Below, piece after piece: positions 1-14,615 of a DNA stretch of 64,000 bases (positions are counted from its first letter, which is position 1; each line of letters opens with the position of its first letter). Source of the DNA: Datnioides undecimradiatus (taxonomy: Eukaryota; Chordata; Actinopteri; Lobotiformes; Datnioididae). The stretch covers positions 14,082,957 through 14,146,956 of the forward strand of contig WARS01000015.1 of NCBI GenBank assembly GCA_008933995.1, read 5' to 3'. Both the position numbers and the translations under genes were made by a program. The notes beneath the pieces are model-generated. The model did no database searches and was not told where the DNA came from. It saw only the letters and a program-made list of their open reading frames with translations.

Positions 1-30
1 CCAGCACAATGTTACCGTTTGATCATTCTG

Positions 31-36
31 TTTATT
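31..36 (-). terminator. slc4a4: candidate polyadenylation signal AATAAA for slc4a4
   Basis: TTTATT on the plus strand is AATAAA on the gene strand. Cleavage would fall within the last ~25 bases of the window. It is the only canonical hexamer I noticed between the stop and the window edge; a variant ATTAAA occurs near 1597. Confidence 0.4.
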
Positions 37-2387
37 TTCAATATACATTTCATTTGAAAAATATAAATTCTAAAATAAACCATTTCACCTGTTCTAAAAA
101 GTCACAAAAAGTTAATCAAAAAACAAAAAAAACAAAGACGTATCAGTGTTCTGTACGCTAAAATTAACAGGTTTTTCATTTCATGTTGTAGATTTTTGTC
201 TGACATGCTGACACAGAACGACACACTTTAAACTAACAACTCCACATGTAATAAGTCTCAGAGAGTAAGTCACACTTGTTTCCACTCTCTGCTGCTGACG
301 GCTACGAGCACTGCTGTGTGGAGTGTGAATGACATCGTTACTTCCGCTGATGAACTGAAACAAACTGACAGGAGCGAATGAAACACAAGGACCGTGATGG
401 TACAACGTAACTTGTTGCAGTTTGCTTGGAGCCGGTGTGCCTTCGCTGTATGTACATGATTTGCAGAGGAGGAAGACGGCTCATTTCTCACACAGTCCAA
501 CTCAATTTCTGTAGTGGTGATGAAGACAGACAGGAATTCCAGCTTAAAACTAAATCTGTGATCCACTTAGTCTTAAAATCCCAAGTGAGAAAGTGCTTCA
601 GTGTGCCCTTGAGAGATAAAGTGGGGATACTGTAATGATGAGCGGTGCTTAGGAAGCCATTTTGCCTTATCATACTGTAGGTAATACTGGCCGGTATAAG
701 CCGAGTTGTCAGATCTGAGAGGCTCAGTTTTCTCTGTATATGACTCACTGGCCGCTCAGTGAGGAATGCTATGAAGTGGAAAAATAACATGAATATGAAG
801 TTTGTATGTCTTGTAGCTGATTAAGTCCTAAAACAACTATGGATGTTTTGTTTTATGGATGAGTTTGAATTTTTGCAAGTCTATCTTAACATTACACTCA
901 CATGCTAACACGTGTACACTGAGAAAGATATTACTCACAATCAGTGTGGCTGTACTGTGCAAAAATGTATTCTGAAGCTCTTATACATGTTTCAGCAGAC
1001 TGAGTTAGATAAAGGGGTGAGGCAGTACCTTCTAAAATAAAAGTTTCTTTGCTGAGCTGTGTCACAGGGATTTGTCCTGATAGTCGTTTATGGGTCTGTT
1101 GCCAGGACATGACACCAGCTATTAACTTACGCGTGACTACCAGGAGGAAGATACACACTTCTCTTCCACACGCACAGATTCAAACACTGGAAGCCAACTG
1201 GATCTGACCTAGATCTAGAAAAACACATTGTTGCCACCCACCTACACTCAAAGCCTGGTGAAACTGAAGCCTACGGTTGCCTTCTTCTACACTAATCCAT
1301 GTAAAGACAATGAAAGCAGGTTTACAACTCCTTTCTATAATTTAACATCAAGTTCATCTGGGACTACCGTTACTCAACACAAACACATCGCAGACTTCAG
1401 GCTTGTAAGAGAGGTCCAGCCTGTATGTATCTGCTTGTGTGAATGTACACAAACTCTGCACTCTTTGCACAGAAAACAGACATTTTGTGGCCCGTAACTC
1501 TCAGATGGATGGACAGGATGATAACACTGATCAATATCTCTCTCAGTATGACATGTGAGTATTATATTAAGATAGACTCAAAACAATCTAAATCATTTAA
1601 TGTATAAACAAAAATCAATCTGTGATCCCTTTTTCACATCAGAGAATTCCAACAGCAGCTGAGACAAAAAGAAATAAAACCTGCTGTGGACTGAAGCTGT
1701 CCCACTGGATGGAGCTTCTCATTTCTCATATCGTTACCATAAGATTTTCAGTCTGGATCGAACTCTTATAAGCCACTTAGGTAAAGTAGTTTGTGCAGCA
1801 CAAGCAATTATATGATATGCACTCCTAGTTAGAGTTTAAGTTTGGCTGAGGAAAATCGTATGATTATGTATCGCTGAACTGTTTTCTACCCAAAAAGAAA
1901 CAAAAGTGAAGGACACAAGAAAAAGGTTACCAACACGCACGCACACACAACATAATTCATTAAAAAAAGAAAAAGAAAACAAATGGATGATTTAATTTAA
2001 ACGAGTAACAAAAGCTTTGAAGTGAACGTGTGAAAGAAAGACTCAGAAAATTAGAAAGAGAAGGTGAAGCAATCAAAACTGCATCAAAAAGTGATAATAA
2101 AAATATTTACCTCATCTGCACATACAAATATATGTATTAACTGTTAATTAACTTAAAAGACCTATTTGCACACATTTCCATCACACGCTATGATACAGTG
2201 AATCTCTTAAATCATTTCAACTCTACAAGAGGACAGCGAGAAAATATCAAAACCCCATGCTGCGTCAAAAATCAACATGTTGCATTCGTTCATAATAAGC
2301 AATTGATCTAAAACAAGAGGTAGAGCTATAAAACATATATTTTTCCTGCTACAGGAAAATGTTATTAGAGTAATTCAGTTTATATAA

Positions 2388-2391
<4 letters not shown>

Positions 2392-2430
<39 letters not shown>
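2392..2430. repeat. (TA)n microsatellite
   Basis: About 19 TA units, in the probable 3' UTR. Confidence 0.95.
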
Positions 2431-2435
<5 letters not shown>

Positions 2436-2822
2436 GAGCAGGGACGGCGTACCATGCGTGGTCAGAGAGAGCTGCAGCATTTACGGTTGATCAGCGATAT
2501 GTGGGATGAGTTGCATAGAAGAGTATTTAGGAGATACATTGAACAGTGTTAAAGCTGGAAAGCAAAGACAGTTTACTGTGGAGCTCTGAGAAATACCGAG
2601 ACAAGACTGTGAGGAAGGAAATGGATTTAAAATTGCTATCATTAGACGTTTATCGTTGTGTTAGAGCTTTTTTTCCCATTGAATGTGTTCCCTTTTTTCC
2701 CTGGTACCAAGTCTTGAAACCGTGGGAAAGATTCTGGAGTTAAAAAGAAGAAATACAAGGAAGTAAAAGAGAGAGTTTTCTTGCGGGTGGCTGCAGGATT
2801 CGCCTGCCGGTGGTTCGGTGCT

Positions 2823-2931
2823 CTACAGAGACGTTTCAGATCCTCTGCTCCTCCAGTAGAATGTGTTATCATCGTCTGGGTCCATGTCTATTCTAATCTG
2901 AGGCACAGACTTCAGCGGACTCATCTCAGGG
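2823..2931 (-). CDS. slc4a4: slc4a4 coding exon 26 (C-type tail with PDZ ligand)
   Basis: Coding part 109 nt. After completing Ser it reads [30 protein letters not shown] and SETSL, stop TAG (2825-2823). The mammalian NBCe1-C end (VPQIRIELEPEDND...GTETTL) is clearly homologous. ETSL is a class I PDZ-binding C terminus, so the C-type transporter is likely scaffolded at the membrane. The acceptor is GTGTGTTTCAG. In A/B transcripts this exon is entirely 3' UTR. Confidence 0.94.
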
Positions 2932-5900
2932 CTGAAACACACACATTTATTTGTTAGGACTCCAACTCAAACAACAGATATCATATGACCTTTTGAGAAA
3001 TACACTTAATCCCCTCCGGTTACAGAGGAAAATGTGTCTTTATGGTAAACGTGTAGCTGCTTAGCTAAGCTTAGCTTAGCATAAAGACTGGAAACTAGAC
3101 AAACAGCTAGTCTGCTCTGTCTAAAAGTAAAATCCGCTGAGACTCCAGGAAGTCACTGCATCTGGCCCAGAAACAATCTGGTATGCAATGTCCCATAAAC
3201 TATAAAAACATGTTGTTTCTACAAGTTGGTAAATGGTGGTTTGTTAGTATTGCACACAGCCAGACAAGCTGCTTCCAGTCTTTGTGATAAGCTAAGCTAA
3301 CTGGCTGTTGGCTGAACTGGAGCGACAAGCTATTAACTGTGCAGACATAAGAGCTCAGATGAAATAGTCTCTGTACTTATAGATGAGTGAAATCATAAAT
3401 ATACGTCTTCCTTCATATTCTGGATGCAGCAATGTTTTTGCTGCAGGTCAAATCAGTTTTAAATGAGTTGTTGTTTACTGATAACTGGCTCTTGAACATC
3501 AAAGAGGAGAATCAGCGCAGAGGAGAGTGAAGATCTATAAACATTTCTGCACTCTGCTGTTAGTATTAAGTTATTTAGTCTCATTGATTGACTTAAACAT
3601 TTGGGGACGAGCAGTTCATAGCAGATCAATAATTCAGCGTGTAGCATGATGTAAGTTGTTGTGAGTATTGTAGTGTTTCTTTTTTTTTGTGGTGAAGCGT
3701 ATAAAATTATGTATTTCTAAATGCACAATTGGGATAAACCATTACTGCATTCATTACAAAATCGTTTTTGGGTCTCTCGCATCAGAAATACAACCAGTGA
3801 TCATTGTTTGATGGTTCCTGGGGTCATATGAGCTCAAAGCAATTTGGCTTCAGCCTTAGTGGGGACAGGATTAGTTTTAGAGAAAAGGGAGGCAGGGGCA
3901 ATGTAATGTCATCACCGCCAGAGGATCACTGCAGTTCATGCCCTGTTGGACGTCAGTGACTCTAACGGAGACGTGCCTAGACCACTGAAAGGCCTGTCAT
4001 CTTTCACGTCAAGTCACAAGAGATTCACCTGTTCCAGTCTGATATTAGCCAAATGTTTGACACAAAGAAAGTGAAATAGTTCAAAAGAATATGAAACAGT
4101 GCAAGAAGCTGTATGTATAGACTATGATAATTATGTTGGTAGACAGTGATAAAAAGTAACTCAGTCCACTGCACCGCATTTGTGTTCAAGTATTTACTTA
4201 AGTATTTAGGCTACTTTCTACTAATGAGTAACATTTTAGAGGGTATATTGTTCTTTTTATTCTATGACATTTATTTGATAACTTTTTTATTCAGATAACA
4301 TTTTTACGTAGAAAAATTTAAAAAACAACAACAAAAATAATTAGTTTATAAAATGATATATTACTCTATGGATTGGATCACTATATAATAACACATTCAA
4401 CACTACAGTAGTTAAAATAAGCACCGGCTCAACCAGCTACAACATTAATAGTGATGTCCTGGAGATAATAATCACATATTGTATGACACAGTGGCATTTT
4501 AATTCTGTTGTCTAATACATTTAATTTTGTGCTTTTTGGTGGCAAGGTTTTCAATTGCTATTTAGTATTTAAAACTTTTACTTAAGTAAATAATCAGATT
4601 TTTTCCAGCCCAGTCACTAAAATATGTTTGCAGTTAGTTACCAGTCATGTGAACAAAAGCCGTCAGTCTAATCTCTACGTCTGTAGACCAATTAAAGGAA
4701 TAAAAATAAATCTTCTAAGTTAGATGTTGGCATCACAGATGTGCTGTGATCACAGCTGCTTTTCACACATTGTCCTCAGCACTAATCCTCTTCCGTCAGC
4801 ACTGTTCCGACAATCGTGGAGCAGATGGGGTAATACAGGAACAAAATGAGACCCTGTGCATACGACCCGTGGATCCTCGTCATCAAGAGAGGTTGTGGGC
4901 ATGATGAAGAAACATAATCTCTTCTTGAGCATCATAATCATCGCTCCAAATATTTGCCCAAACATCGAGGCTTGTTCTGCCTCTTTGAGAGTGATTGTCT
5001 CCTCTAAAGCTCATACCACTGTGTATTTATCACGCAATGTACACTTGCCTCGAGCTGGTAACTGTGACACATAGACTGCGTTTTAGGCCATTATCACTAC
5101 TCCGAATGTGTCTCGCTGTTCCCTAAATGTGCCTTTGTTTATATCATACAACTTAAAGAAAGAAAATAAAGTAGATGAAAAGAAAATCAACCATTTTTCA
5201 AGCTGAAGTCCAGATGGACATCATTTATCTGTTGTGGTACACGTTACACTCAGTAGACTAGGGCAGTTCTTCACTACACACTTAGTCCCTAGCCGGTAAG
5301 GATAGTGGACGTTTTTGGGCATTTTGGACTTTTTTTAGTCGACATACAAAACTGAGCTAAAAACAAAGTGAACTTATATTAATCCGGTAATTCGAAACAA
5401 AGTAACAAAGTAAAAACACTGATAATGTAAAAGCTGGTGATAAGTTGTGTTAACACATTGTTTCGTTACTGCAGGTTTGAAGTCCAGAGGGAGAGGCAAG
5501 ACATGAGAGAGGAGACGTCTGAGCTGAAATATGGCGCCACCGCTCGCCAGTGAAAAACTGCAGTTTAGCCATTGGTAAGTTAATTAGCCCAGCTGACCTT
5601 TAAAGTTCAAACGAGTATTGTATGTTAGCTTATTAGCTTGCCTTCTGACCTTTTGTGATCTTTGATGCTACAGACATGAATAAATTCAAAATGAAAATGA
5701 GAGCCAGATTTCTTTTGTTTAGTTCTATTTTTCTCATTTAGTTTGGACTGTTGGGTTTGTAGATGTGCGAGAAGCTGCGGCTGCCAGGTTCTCCTGTCTC
5801 ACGCAAACACACACAGACACATAATTCACCTGGACAAGCAGTTGGCTTGGTAGTAGCGAAGCTGTTCAGCACGATGTGTGTCGTTCAAGGAATGATGGGG

Positions 5901-8900
5901 ACTTCCCTCCTGGGGAAGAAACAAAAGAAACAGCCATTAGCGTGCATGTTGCAGAGCGAATACGTTCTCTGACACATGTATTTAAGACAGCAGCCAAGTT
6001 CACTGACAAACCCTTTCAACCAGGAGGAGGACATTAGCTTCTATTAGGGTTTGGATGGGTCATCAACCTGCACACTCATGCATGGTATCCAGTAGACCAT
6101 GTATTTAAAGCAAATATGTAAAGACAATATTAAATTGTCAAAATTAAATACATAAACGTATGGTGAGTAAGAAGGTCATGGTTAAAACATGTAAAACTGA
6201 AGAAGGGTTTAGTGGAGGAAGCAAGAATTAAGAGAGGAAAAGACAAATAAAATCAACATTACTGGAAGACATTATATTCCAGGAGAAAAGTGCAACAGGT
6301 AGAAGAAGGTGAGTTAATTTCATGCATGTTTGTAAAGACAACAAAGAGCATCAGGAAAGGAAAATGTTAAATTCATGCCGCGAGTGAAAGATAAAAAGGC
6401 AACACAACATGAACCCTCGGTAACGGAAGAAGTCATCAGAGACACAAGCGGAGCGGCACAGTCGAGCAGGATCAAGAGGAAGGAGCAGCTCTCCTCTGGC
6501 GCTGTAGCTAGTTTGGTTCTACTCACTGTCAGAGGCCTTATCACCTAAGAAGGGCTCCTGCTCCATCATGTCCATTGGGATTTTAATGGTGGGAACATTC
6601 TCATTGTAAGGATAGTCTGACTGTTGGAGAGAGGAAACACACATCCTGAGATGGGGCCTCTGGGTGTGGCACTCAGCATCAGCACACACACACACACACA
6701 CATACACAAATGCAACAGCAGCTTAATGTTTCTTAATGTTTCTAAATTGTCTCTTGAAATCAGGCCATGCAACTGATATGGTTTCATTTACAAGTAATCA
6801 GCTCAATGAAAAAGTAGGTATTTCTTGGTTTCAAGAGTTGGCGATTCACATCATCATCTAAACCACCTCCAAACAGCTAACTGGTCTGTCTGGACCCAGT
6901 CTGTATCAGATTCCTCCACACACACAATGTCCACAAGTAAATTTTCTGGATAATGGCTGCAGCATAATGTGCCATAACTGTTTCAGTGTGGGGCAAAACG
7001 TGTCATTTTCTGCAAAGATTTGGCAGCACCATGTAATCTGAGATGAGAAAGTAGCAGTTTAGATCCACTTGAGTGTTAGGCACATTAACAAACAAACCAG
7101 AGACATGCCAACAATTCACAACCCAATTAGACCAAATGTACTTTGGACGCAGCCCAACTTGGGTTTCTGGTCAAGTGTCGGTTACCAGGAACTGACTTGG
7201 ACCCATGACGACCTCCTGACCTCCTGACCTCCTGCTGTCAGCTTCTGGGCTAAATCAATCCAAAACTTAAACTGTAACACTACATTTGAAAAGTGATAAA
7301 TAGCTGAGGAAGACTGTCTATTCACAACCATCATAAAGACACAGGAGCCAAAAAATGTGAATATGCACAAGTTTAAACACACTCACAAAACAGTGTTCTG
7401 CCTTCGTCAGTCAGGCAAACCATTGCAACTACTGATAATCAGTCCGAGCTATCAGATCTGTCTTCCAGTGGCCTACAGGATGTTCATTGTTTCCATAAAG
7501 GAGGCATAAATAATGACGGAAAGAGACTGTCACACTTGCGCCTGTTATCTAACTCTCTGCAAGACTATTTTTCTCACTTGCTAACTGAGGAAAACAGCTT
7601 TACACTGACTTAAAATGAGGGAAACTCAATAACTTGAGAAAGCAGTTGCATGAAGGGCTCTAACTATAGTATAGTAACTGGTAACTGGTCAGCCATTCGA
7701 CCAATGCAGTATCACGTGCTGCTGCAAAGGATGCAAACTGGGAATTGGGATCAGGGCTGGAGGAAGGGGAAGGGCTGTCATGTGACACAAGCTGTAAAAA
7801 TTGGAGAAAAAAATAGGCTTTTTTATGTTTCCTCTTTTAAAAAGGTGCAAACTTGTTGCATTCAAGTAAGATTGGAAGTGTAAAGTCCAGATCCTTACAT
7901 CTTCAACATCGCTGTCTAAGCTGCCACGTTTTTTCTTTTTCTTCTTCTCATCTTCTTTCTTCTTCTTGTCCTTCTCTGGGATGATGTCATCCAGGAAGCT
8001 GAGGTCATGCTGGGAGAACATGTAGTCCATCACCTTTCTGACGGCAACTAGAGCGAGGATCTGAAAGCAGAGGAGCAAGAAAGTTAGAGGAAACTGGGGG
8101 CAACCTCTGACACTTGTTGAATTGTCAACAGTCTGGTCTATAAAGCCATTTACATTAAAGAGAATCCCGAAAAGTAGTGCAAAAGTCAATATCATAAACT
8201 GATTATTGATACCTTCAAACTCTTAATGACTGAACATTTTTAAAGTGATGAATTTTCGGGTGCTTCCATTAAGACAAATTATAAATAAAACACATCTTAC
8301 CATGTCACGTTTTATCATTCATATAAACACTGAGACCAAACGATAAGCTTCATTTACATGTTAGAGTGGTTCAGTGTCACCGTTATTCAGTCTAGTCATA
8401 TCACACTGACTGGAGTGAGCTGTTTTTATTTCCACATGATCACACGTATCACAACAGTCCTACTTTAAAGCCAGTTCAGTTGACTGGCAAAAAACATAGT
8501 TGGGAAAAGGATCAACTGCTGGTTACCGTTACAAATATGACCACACTAAGTATAAAATCTTAGAATATGAATATAAACTTTATTCAGTTATCAACCCTGT
8601 GAAATAGCAGCTTAATAAAACCTCCTAGTACATGGGCCAATAATGATGTGCACCTGTTACACACAGGTCATGTTGACAACTGAGTCAACATCACATCTCC
8701 TTCATGACACGCAGTTGAACGGTTCTGCAAAACTGCAAAAGTGCAAAACGTGTATAAAATCAACTAAACCAAGAATCACAAGTGAGAATAACTGCAGTTT
8801 TAGGCGCATGGATGCAGAAGACAAAAGGTACACAACATTAGTCATCTGCAGCCTCAGGACACAAACACATATCTTATTGTTTGGATCTCTCATATAAACG

Positions 8901-11900
8901 TCTCTTACCATGACAGGGAATACAATGGCAGCCACAGTGGACTTGAGGATCCAGAGCAGAGCCAAGCAAAGGATCTGGATGGAGGTGAAGAGGTGGACCT
9001 TCCTGAGAGGAACGTGTCGCAGGTAAACCAGATCTGGCTGATGCTTCGCTGGCATCAGGAGCAGCTTGAGGCGATCCATAAACTACAGATGGATAAAAAT
9101 GTACAAAGTCACATGAAAGGAAGCTTTCTTGGATGCTAAGAGGTTCCCTTTCATGAAGAAGGGTTAAACTGTGGGGTTCAGCATCAAGGTTTGACTTGCA
9201 AATACAACTAACATAAAGTGTGCCTGGTTGGGGATAGTTAGAGGACTCTAATCTGATAGTTTGGTCAGATTAGTTTACTTTACTCTGCACCTCGATAATG
9301 TTATTTTGTAAAGAAAGAAACAAAATCACTGTAACGTTTACCTGCACTCCATTTAGAGAAGCCACTCCCATGTAGAGGAAGACTCCATACAGCACAGGCA
9401 TGGGGATAAACTGGACAAAACAGAGAGAACAAGATAATAAATCCACATAAATATCAACACACCCCAAAGCTTTGTATTGTCTGAAATATGAAGCATTGTT
9501 CATTTGTGGTTCATTGAATGAACTGAAAACAACCTCTATTCAACATTTAGAATGTTTTGGTGTTTGTTTCTAACAACTGCCTCAACTCAGTCTCTAAAAC
9601 CTGATCCATCAATAAACAGATATAAATCAGAGATAATCGTTGATCTATTACCTTTAAAATAGGAGCCATAAATACAGACAGTCCAGTCAGGATGAACACA
9701 CACACTCCGGTGAGCCTCTGCTCTCTGCAGTAAAGAGAGGGACAAACATCTGATTATCACAAAAACTTTTGGTTATTATAATGTTTGAACTATATTATCT
9801 ATAATAATAGTTATGTCTGAAAAGTGGCAATGGCTTGAACTTGTCAGTCATTTCCCAGATCTCCCAGGTTTTAGTCAAAGACAATCGCAACATTTACATC
9901 AAGTTCAAAGTTGGTGTGGATGTTTCACGAGCTTGTTGGTTCAGCTTACAGCTGACACATCAAGAGCCTCTGGAGGACATCACCAAACAGACATGAAAAC
10001 AAAGGAAGGAAACAGCACCGACTGTTTTTACCATCTGTTACTGAAAACAAAAGGAAAAACCTGCCACATGTGCAAAGACGTAATAATGTTTTAATGCTGC
10101 CAGTTATACAGCTTAATTAGGGTGCATGGCTTCTCTGAATTACAGTTATTATAAAAAATAATGTCATATGATGTAATTATAATAAACATTTTTTCATGGA
10201 ATGGAGGTAACATAAACCTCTCCACCTCCCTCTGAAGTTCATTTGTGCTTTTGAACATGAGAGACAGGAATAAACAGTAATTCACCAGTTGGGGTAAACA
10301 ACTTGACAGTAACCTACTGTGTTAATGTTTCCAGGTTTGTCTTCACTAACGAGACAAATCATCTTATTATAGTTCCTTTCATATTCATATTATTCATATT
10401 TTGTGATTTTCAAAAATACATAATCTAATCTGGTAAATAGAAATACATGAATCTAGTGTTTCTTATGTGCTCTACTGCTTTTTTATTTGCACTGGTTGAA
10501 AAATTGGATTGTAACTACAAACAAACTTCACACACACACACACACACACAAGTTGTCTTAATGAGTCTGTCACATGTGTTAGCATCTTACCTATAGATGG
10601 TGCTACAGCAACATCTAATTTAATTTACAATGAATCAGCTTTCTCCCCCACAACACTCAGTATTATAGTAACTGCCATCAGCATGACTGACTGTCATTTG
10701 AATGCAGATGAAAACATTCACACATGATAAATGAATAAAATCAGTCATACGTTCTTTAACATACTGTCACAGTCTTACCTCACACCCAAGAACTTCGGCT
10801 GCTCTCCAGGAGCCGATGTTTCAGTTTCCATCTTCAGACTGTCAATGTGAGCGATGGAGATGACAGTGGCGGCCACGTACCACGGTAGACCCATGAAGGA
10901 GCAAACCACCAGCAGAACGGCCACCCAGAACAGATCCAGATGATAACCTGCCCCTTTCTAGTAAAGACAACAAGCACATGATCAAAAGGTCATGTATGCA
11001 GGCTTCAGAGAAGGACAAACAGCTCTTGTATGGTTTGATCATTTAATCTACTTATTGTTGGCTTATTATTGATACAAAGTCCTCTGAAATGATTCAGCAG
11101 TTTTGTTTAAAAGGAACAAACCACATGGCTGAAATCAAAATCTCATCACCCGGCCTCAGCACTGACTGTACATCTCAGGTAGCTGTTTTTTGAACTGAAC
11201 TGTGTTCAGTCACTGCCATGAAACATCTCTCACTCCCGCGAGAAGAATGACAACGATATTTAACTTCAGTGTGAAGGTAGCCAGTGTCCTGTGCAAACTG
11301 CAGCTTGTTGTTCTAAACGCATGAAAATCCTCACTTCACATAAATCAGGGGGGACAAACAGACAGAGAAGGAAAGAAAAAATAAGAGGCTGACTATTTGA
11401 CTGCACCAAAAACATTTTATATGTTTTGGGTGAATTTAAACACAGTGAATTCCACAATGTGTAAAATGCATGATTCAAGCATTTCATAGCTATTTATTAT
11501 GCTGCACTAAATTATGGTCATGTTCTGGGACTCAAATCCTCCTGTCTGGAGTACACAACAACTCTCGACCCTCTGCTGCCTCGCCCACATTAGACTCTCA
11601 GCTCCCTGGGTTACAAATCCCCACCTGGCTTTGTAAACACAAGCCATGAGGAAGATTTCACACTTACCTTCAGCTTGTGCTCCTTCCTGTTGACGATCAC
11701 AGCAGTAATCTGTTGGTCCATGAAGACCAGGATGGTGACCAGCAGGGCAGGAAGAGCAGATGCCAAGTAAACCCACCAGGGGTTTCCTCCGAAGGGGGGC
11801 ACAAACCAGCCCCGGTCTGGACTTGTTGGCTGTGAGGGAGGAAAAAATGAGCTTTAACACGAGTCAAATAGTCAGAAAGTGACATTTGTGCTTAACGCGC

Positions 11901-14571
11901 AGATAGAAGATAAAGACTTCAGAAATATGAAGTTTTGTTTTCAAGATCAACATGATTACTCTTCTGTTTCAGTCTTTTAGTCATTTTCTTATCAAACATA
12001 ATCTATAAATAACTATATCATTTACTTTTATACTTTATGCATGTAAGTGACTTAAAAAAAACATCACCACAAACAATTATTTATATCTATTTGAATCTTA
12101 TTTCATGAAGCAATATGTAAAAAACACTTGTACCTGTGTTGTGCTTTTGGCATGAGCACATCGGGGACAGGAGGGACTCACCTTGAATTCTGTTGGCACA
12201 ATGAGTTTTGGAGTATCGACTCCTACAAGCATATCGACCCCACAGAAGATGAGGATGGCCAGGATGATGGCAAAGTCACTGATGAGTTTCCTCACCTGGG
12301 TGAAAGTTAACACAAACACCTAGATGTAACCTGCTCTTCACACCTTTGGACACCTATTGGATTAAATTAGCTTAATGTGGCTGATGTTGGCTCACAGTGG
12401 TGGGGAAGAAGGGGCTGGTCTTGAACTTCTTCAGACACATGGAGCAGGTGTAGGTGCCAAAGAACAGGATGAAGGACATGAGGGTGATGTCTGGGACGAA
12501 GTCGCAGGCCTTCCCCACCAGCTCGCCATTGTACTTTAAGCACTCCGTCTTACTGAGCGATGACCACGTGGCGTTCATTGGCTGCACAGAGGAAACAAAG
12601 AGCATCGTGATTGTAAAAGAGCACTAAAAAAAGCTGCGACAGACAAAACACGGGGCTTTCAGGCAAAGAACAGCACTGTAACTCTTGAAGTGAAGAGGCT
12701 CAGAGGAGCCGACTGACAACTGTCTCACACTTTCAGTGTTTTGGAGCGAGGCCGAGGCAGCACACAGTGTCACAGTAACCTCTAATTGGAAACAATGTGC
12801 TTATCAGACTGTTCTATTTTCCTCCAAACATTGTTGAACTGACAAACACAACACAACTGTCTGCTTCAATTCAGTCTTTATCTTGCCACTTGTGGCTGGT
12901 ATGCGAGTTGTCTTTATAAGATTGCCAGACCAAAGTCCTTCAGCTTGGACACTGATTGAAGTAAATCAGGGAAAAAATACAGTTTAGTCCAACACTGTAT
13001 GTTGGAGCTACGGATGTGACAGCTTTTACTAGCATAAATAGTATATTTGAATGACCTGTTTTCAAATAGAAATGTGAAAAGAACAATGACCTAATATAAT
13101 GTATATCTTCGTGTTGTCTCACAGGAAACTTACCAGATCAGTGTTGTTCCAGTACCAGACTGACGTACCTTCAATAGGATCACCAATGATGTCTGTACTG
13201 TTTTCTGTAAAAACACAGCATAACTTCGATTCAACACGAGCTTTTAACAAAGCAGAGGTCAAAGTTCAACCTCAGCAAGTTTCCAAAGCAACAAGAATAC
13301 GGAGATGTCTGAAACTATGCAGTAAAAGTCCCGTATGTGTATCACCTGTGTGTCCATTCAGGAATATCAAAGCTGTTGAATGGATAGGAAAATAAAACAA
13401 AGAGTTTATGCTTTTGTATAGCAACCACTGTATACCTCTGCTTGTCAAGCCCAGATCCGTGCTGACACACTAGGCTGAAAGTTGTCCTGTTTTTAAACTC
13501 AGCTGTATCAGGGCTTAGATGTGTTTAGGGAACAATGTTAGCATGTTAAATGTAGTGTTGTTCACATGTTTACTGCTGCCGTCCCAAAATGTTTGAAATA
13601 TCACGGTATCATGATCACATATAGCATGTTAGCTAATCTTGGGACCAACAGTGCATGCAGGAAAATGACAATGCAGTTGTTATCTACGGAGTTCACTCTG
13701 GGAACACCCCTGTGGCTTAGTGGTTAACACACCAACTGTGAACCATAGTGATGGGGAACTTTGTTAGATCTCTGTCCTACTTGCTGTCAATTAAAAAAAA
13801 AAAAAAAGCATCACCTGTTTTCCAAAAGAATTTAAAGTTTAAAATGAATGTTTAAATGACATTAAAGATATTTCGCTCTGGGTTAAACTTGGGCCAAAGT
13901 CTTGACTTTGGTGTCTGCCAGGACTTTTCCCTGACTGTCTGTTGGTGTTACACCAGCCCGTTTAGATGATGTGTCAGCTGCTCACTCGACAAAAGTAAGC
14001 ATCTGTTGTTTCCCTTATTCCTGGTATGCCTGTCGTTTATGTGGAGCAGCGTGGGGAATAGCTTATTTCTGTGTGCGCGTGTGTATGTGTGTGTGTCAGA
14101 GAGATATTTTTGAAAGCAGCAGGGGATTACCAGTAATTCAGCACTGCCCCCTCTTCACCTCCCATCCTCCATCAGAAAAGAAAATAAAGAGGCGTGCCGT
14201 ATCACATTAAAGTCTCATCAACAACACTTGTCTACTTTTGTGTAGTTACAACAGAAGGAACATGCATGCACGCACACATACAAAGATATATCTGGCCATT
14301 TATTCATAAATACGGCAGAGATCTTAGTGGCAATGTCACCATGTAAACAATGACGCCATTATAAGTATAATGTACACTCCCTTTAGGTCCTCTCATCCAA
14401 TCAAACTCAGCGCTTCTCTCTGACCAATATCCTGTTGCTATAACATTGTTAAAATTACATTAATTCACACTGTACAATTAAAACCACAAGAATGCAACCA
14501 GCTCATGTCACACACACCCTGGAAGCCAGTGGTTCAATATATAGCAGTGTGTCTTATCAGCATCAGTGAGT

Positions 14572-14615
<44 letters not shown>

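Larger units (their letters stand above)
31..2822 (-). other. slc4a4: probable slc4a4 3' UTR
   Basis: From the C-type stop to the window edge I find no coding exon. The region contains a (TA)n run at 2392-2430. A canonical AATAAA in gene orientation lies at 36-31. A UTR of about 2.8 kb is plausible, but an earlier cleavage site cannot be excluded. Confidence 0.5.
2932..5829 (-). other. slc4a4 last intron
   Basis: 2.9 kb intron with two diverged interspersed repeats (about 2985-3380 and 4150-4610). A plus-strand exon-like patch near 5475-5574 is treated as chance or repeat. No further coding exon seen. Confidence 0.8.

Noticed and set aside
5475..5574. Plus-strand exon-like patch (acceptor ACTGCAG, 26 open codons [20 protein letters not shown]..., donor CATTG|GTAAGTT) inside the last slc4a4 intron
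   Set aside because: The frame stops before the donor, it lies on the opposite strand, there is no partner exon nearby and no family match. Most likely chance or an old repeat.
7689..8195. 168-codon minus-strand open frame
   Set aside because: Only 7899-8060 is exon 23; the rest is intron read-through.
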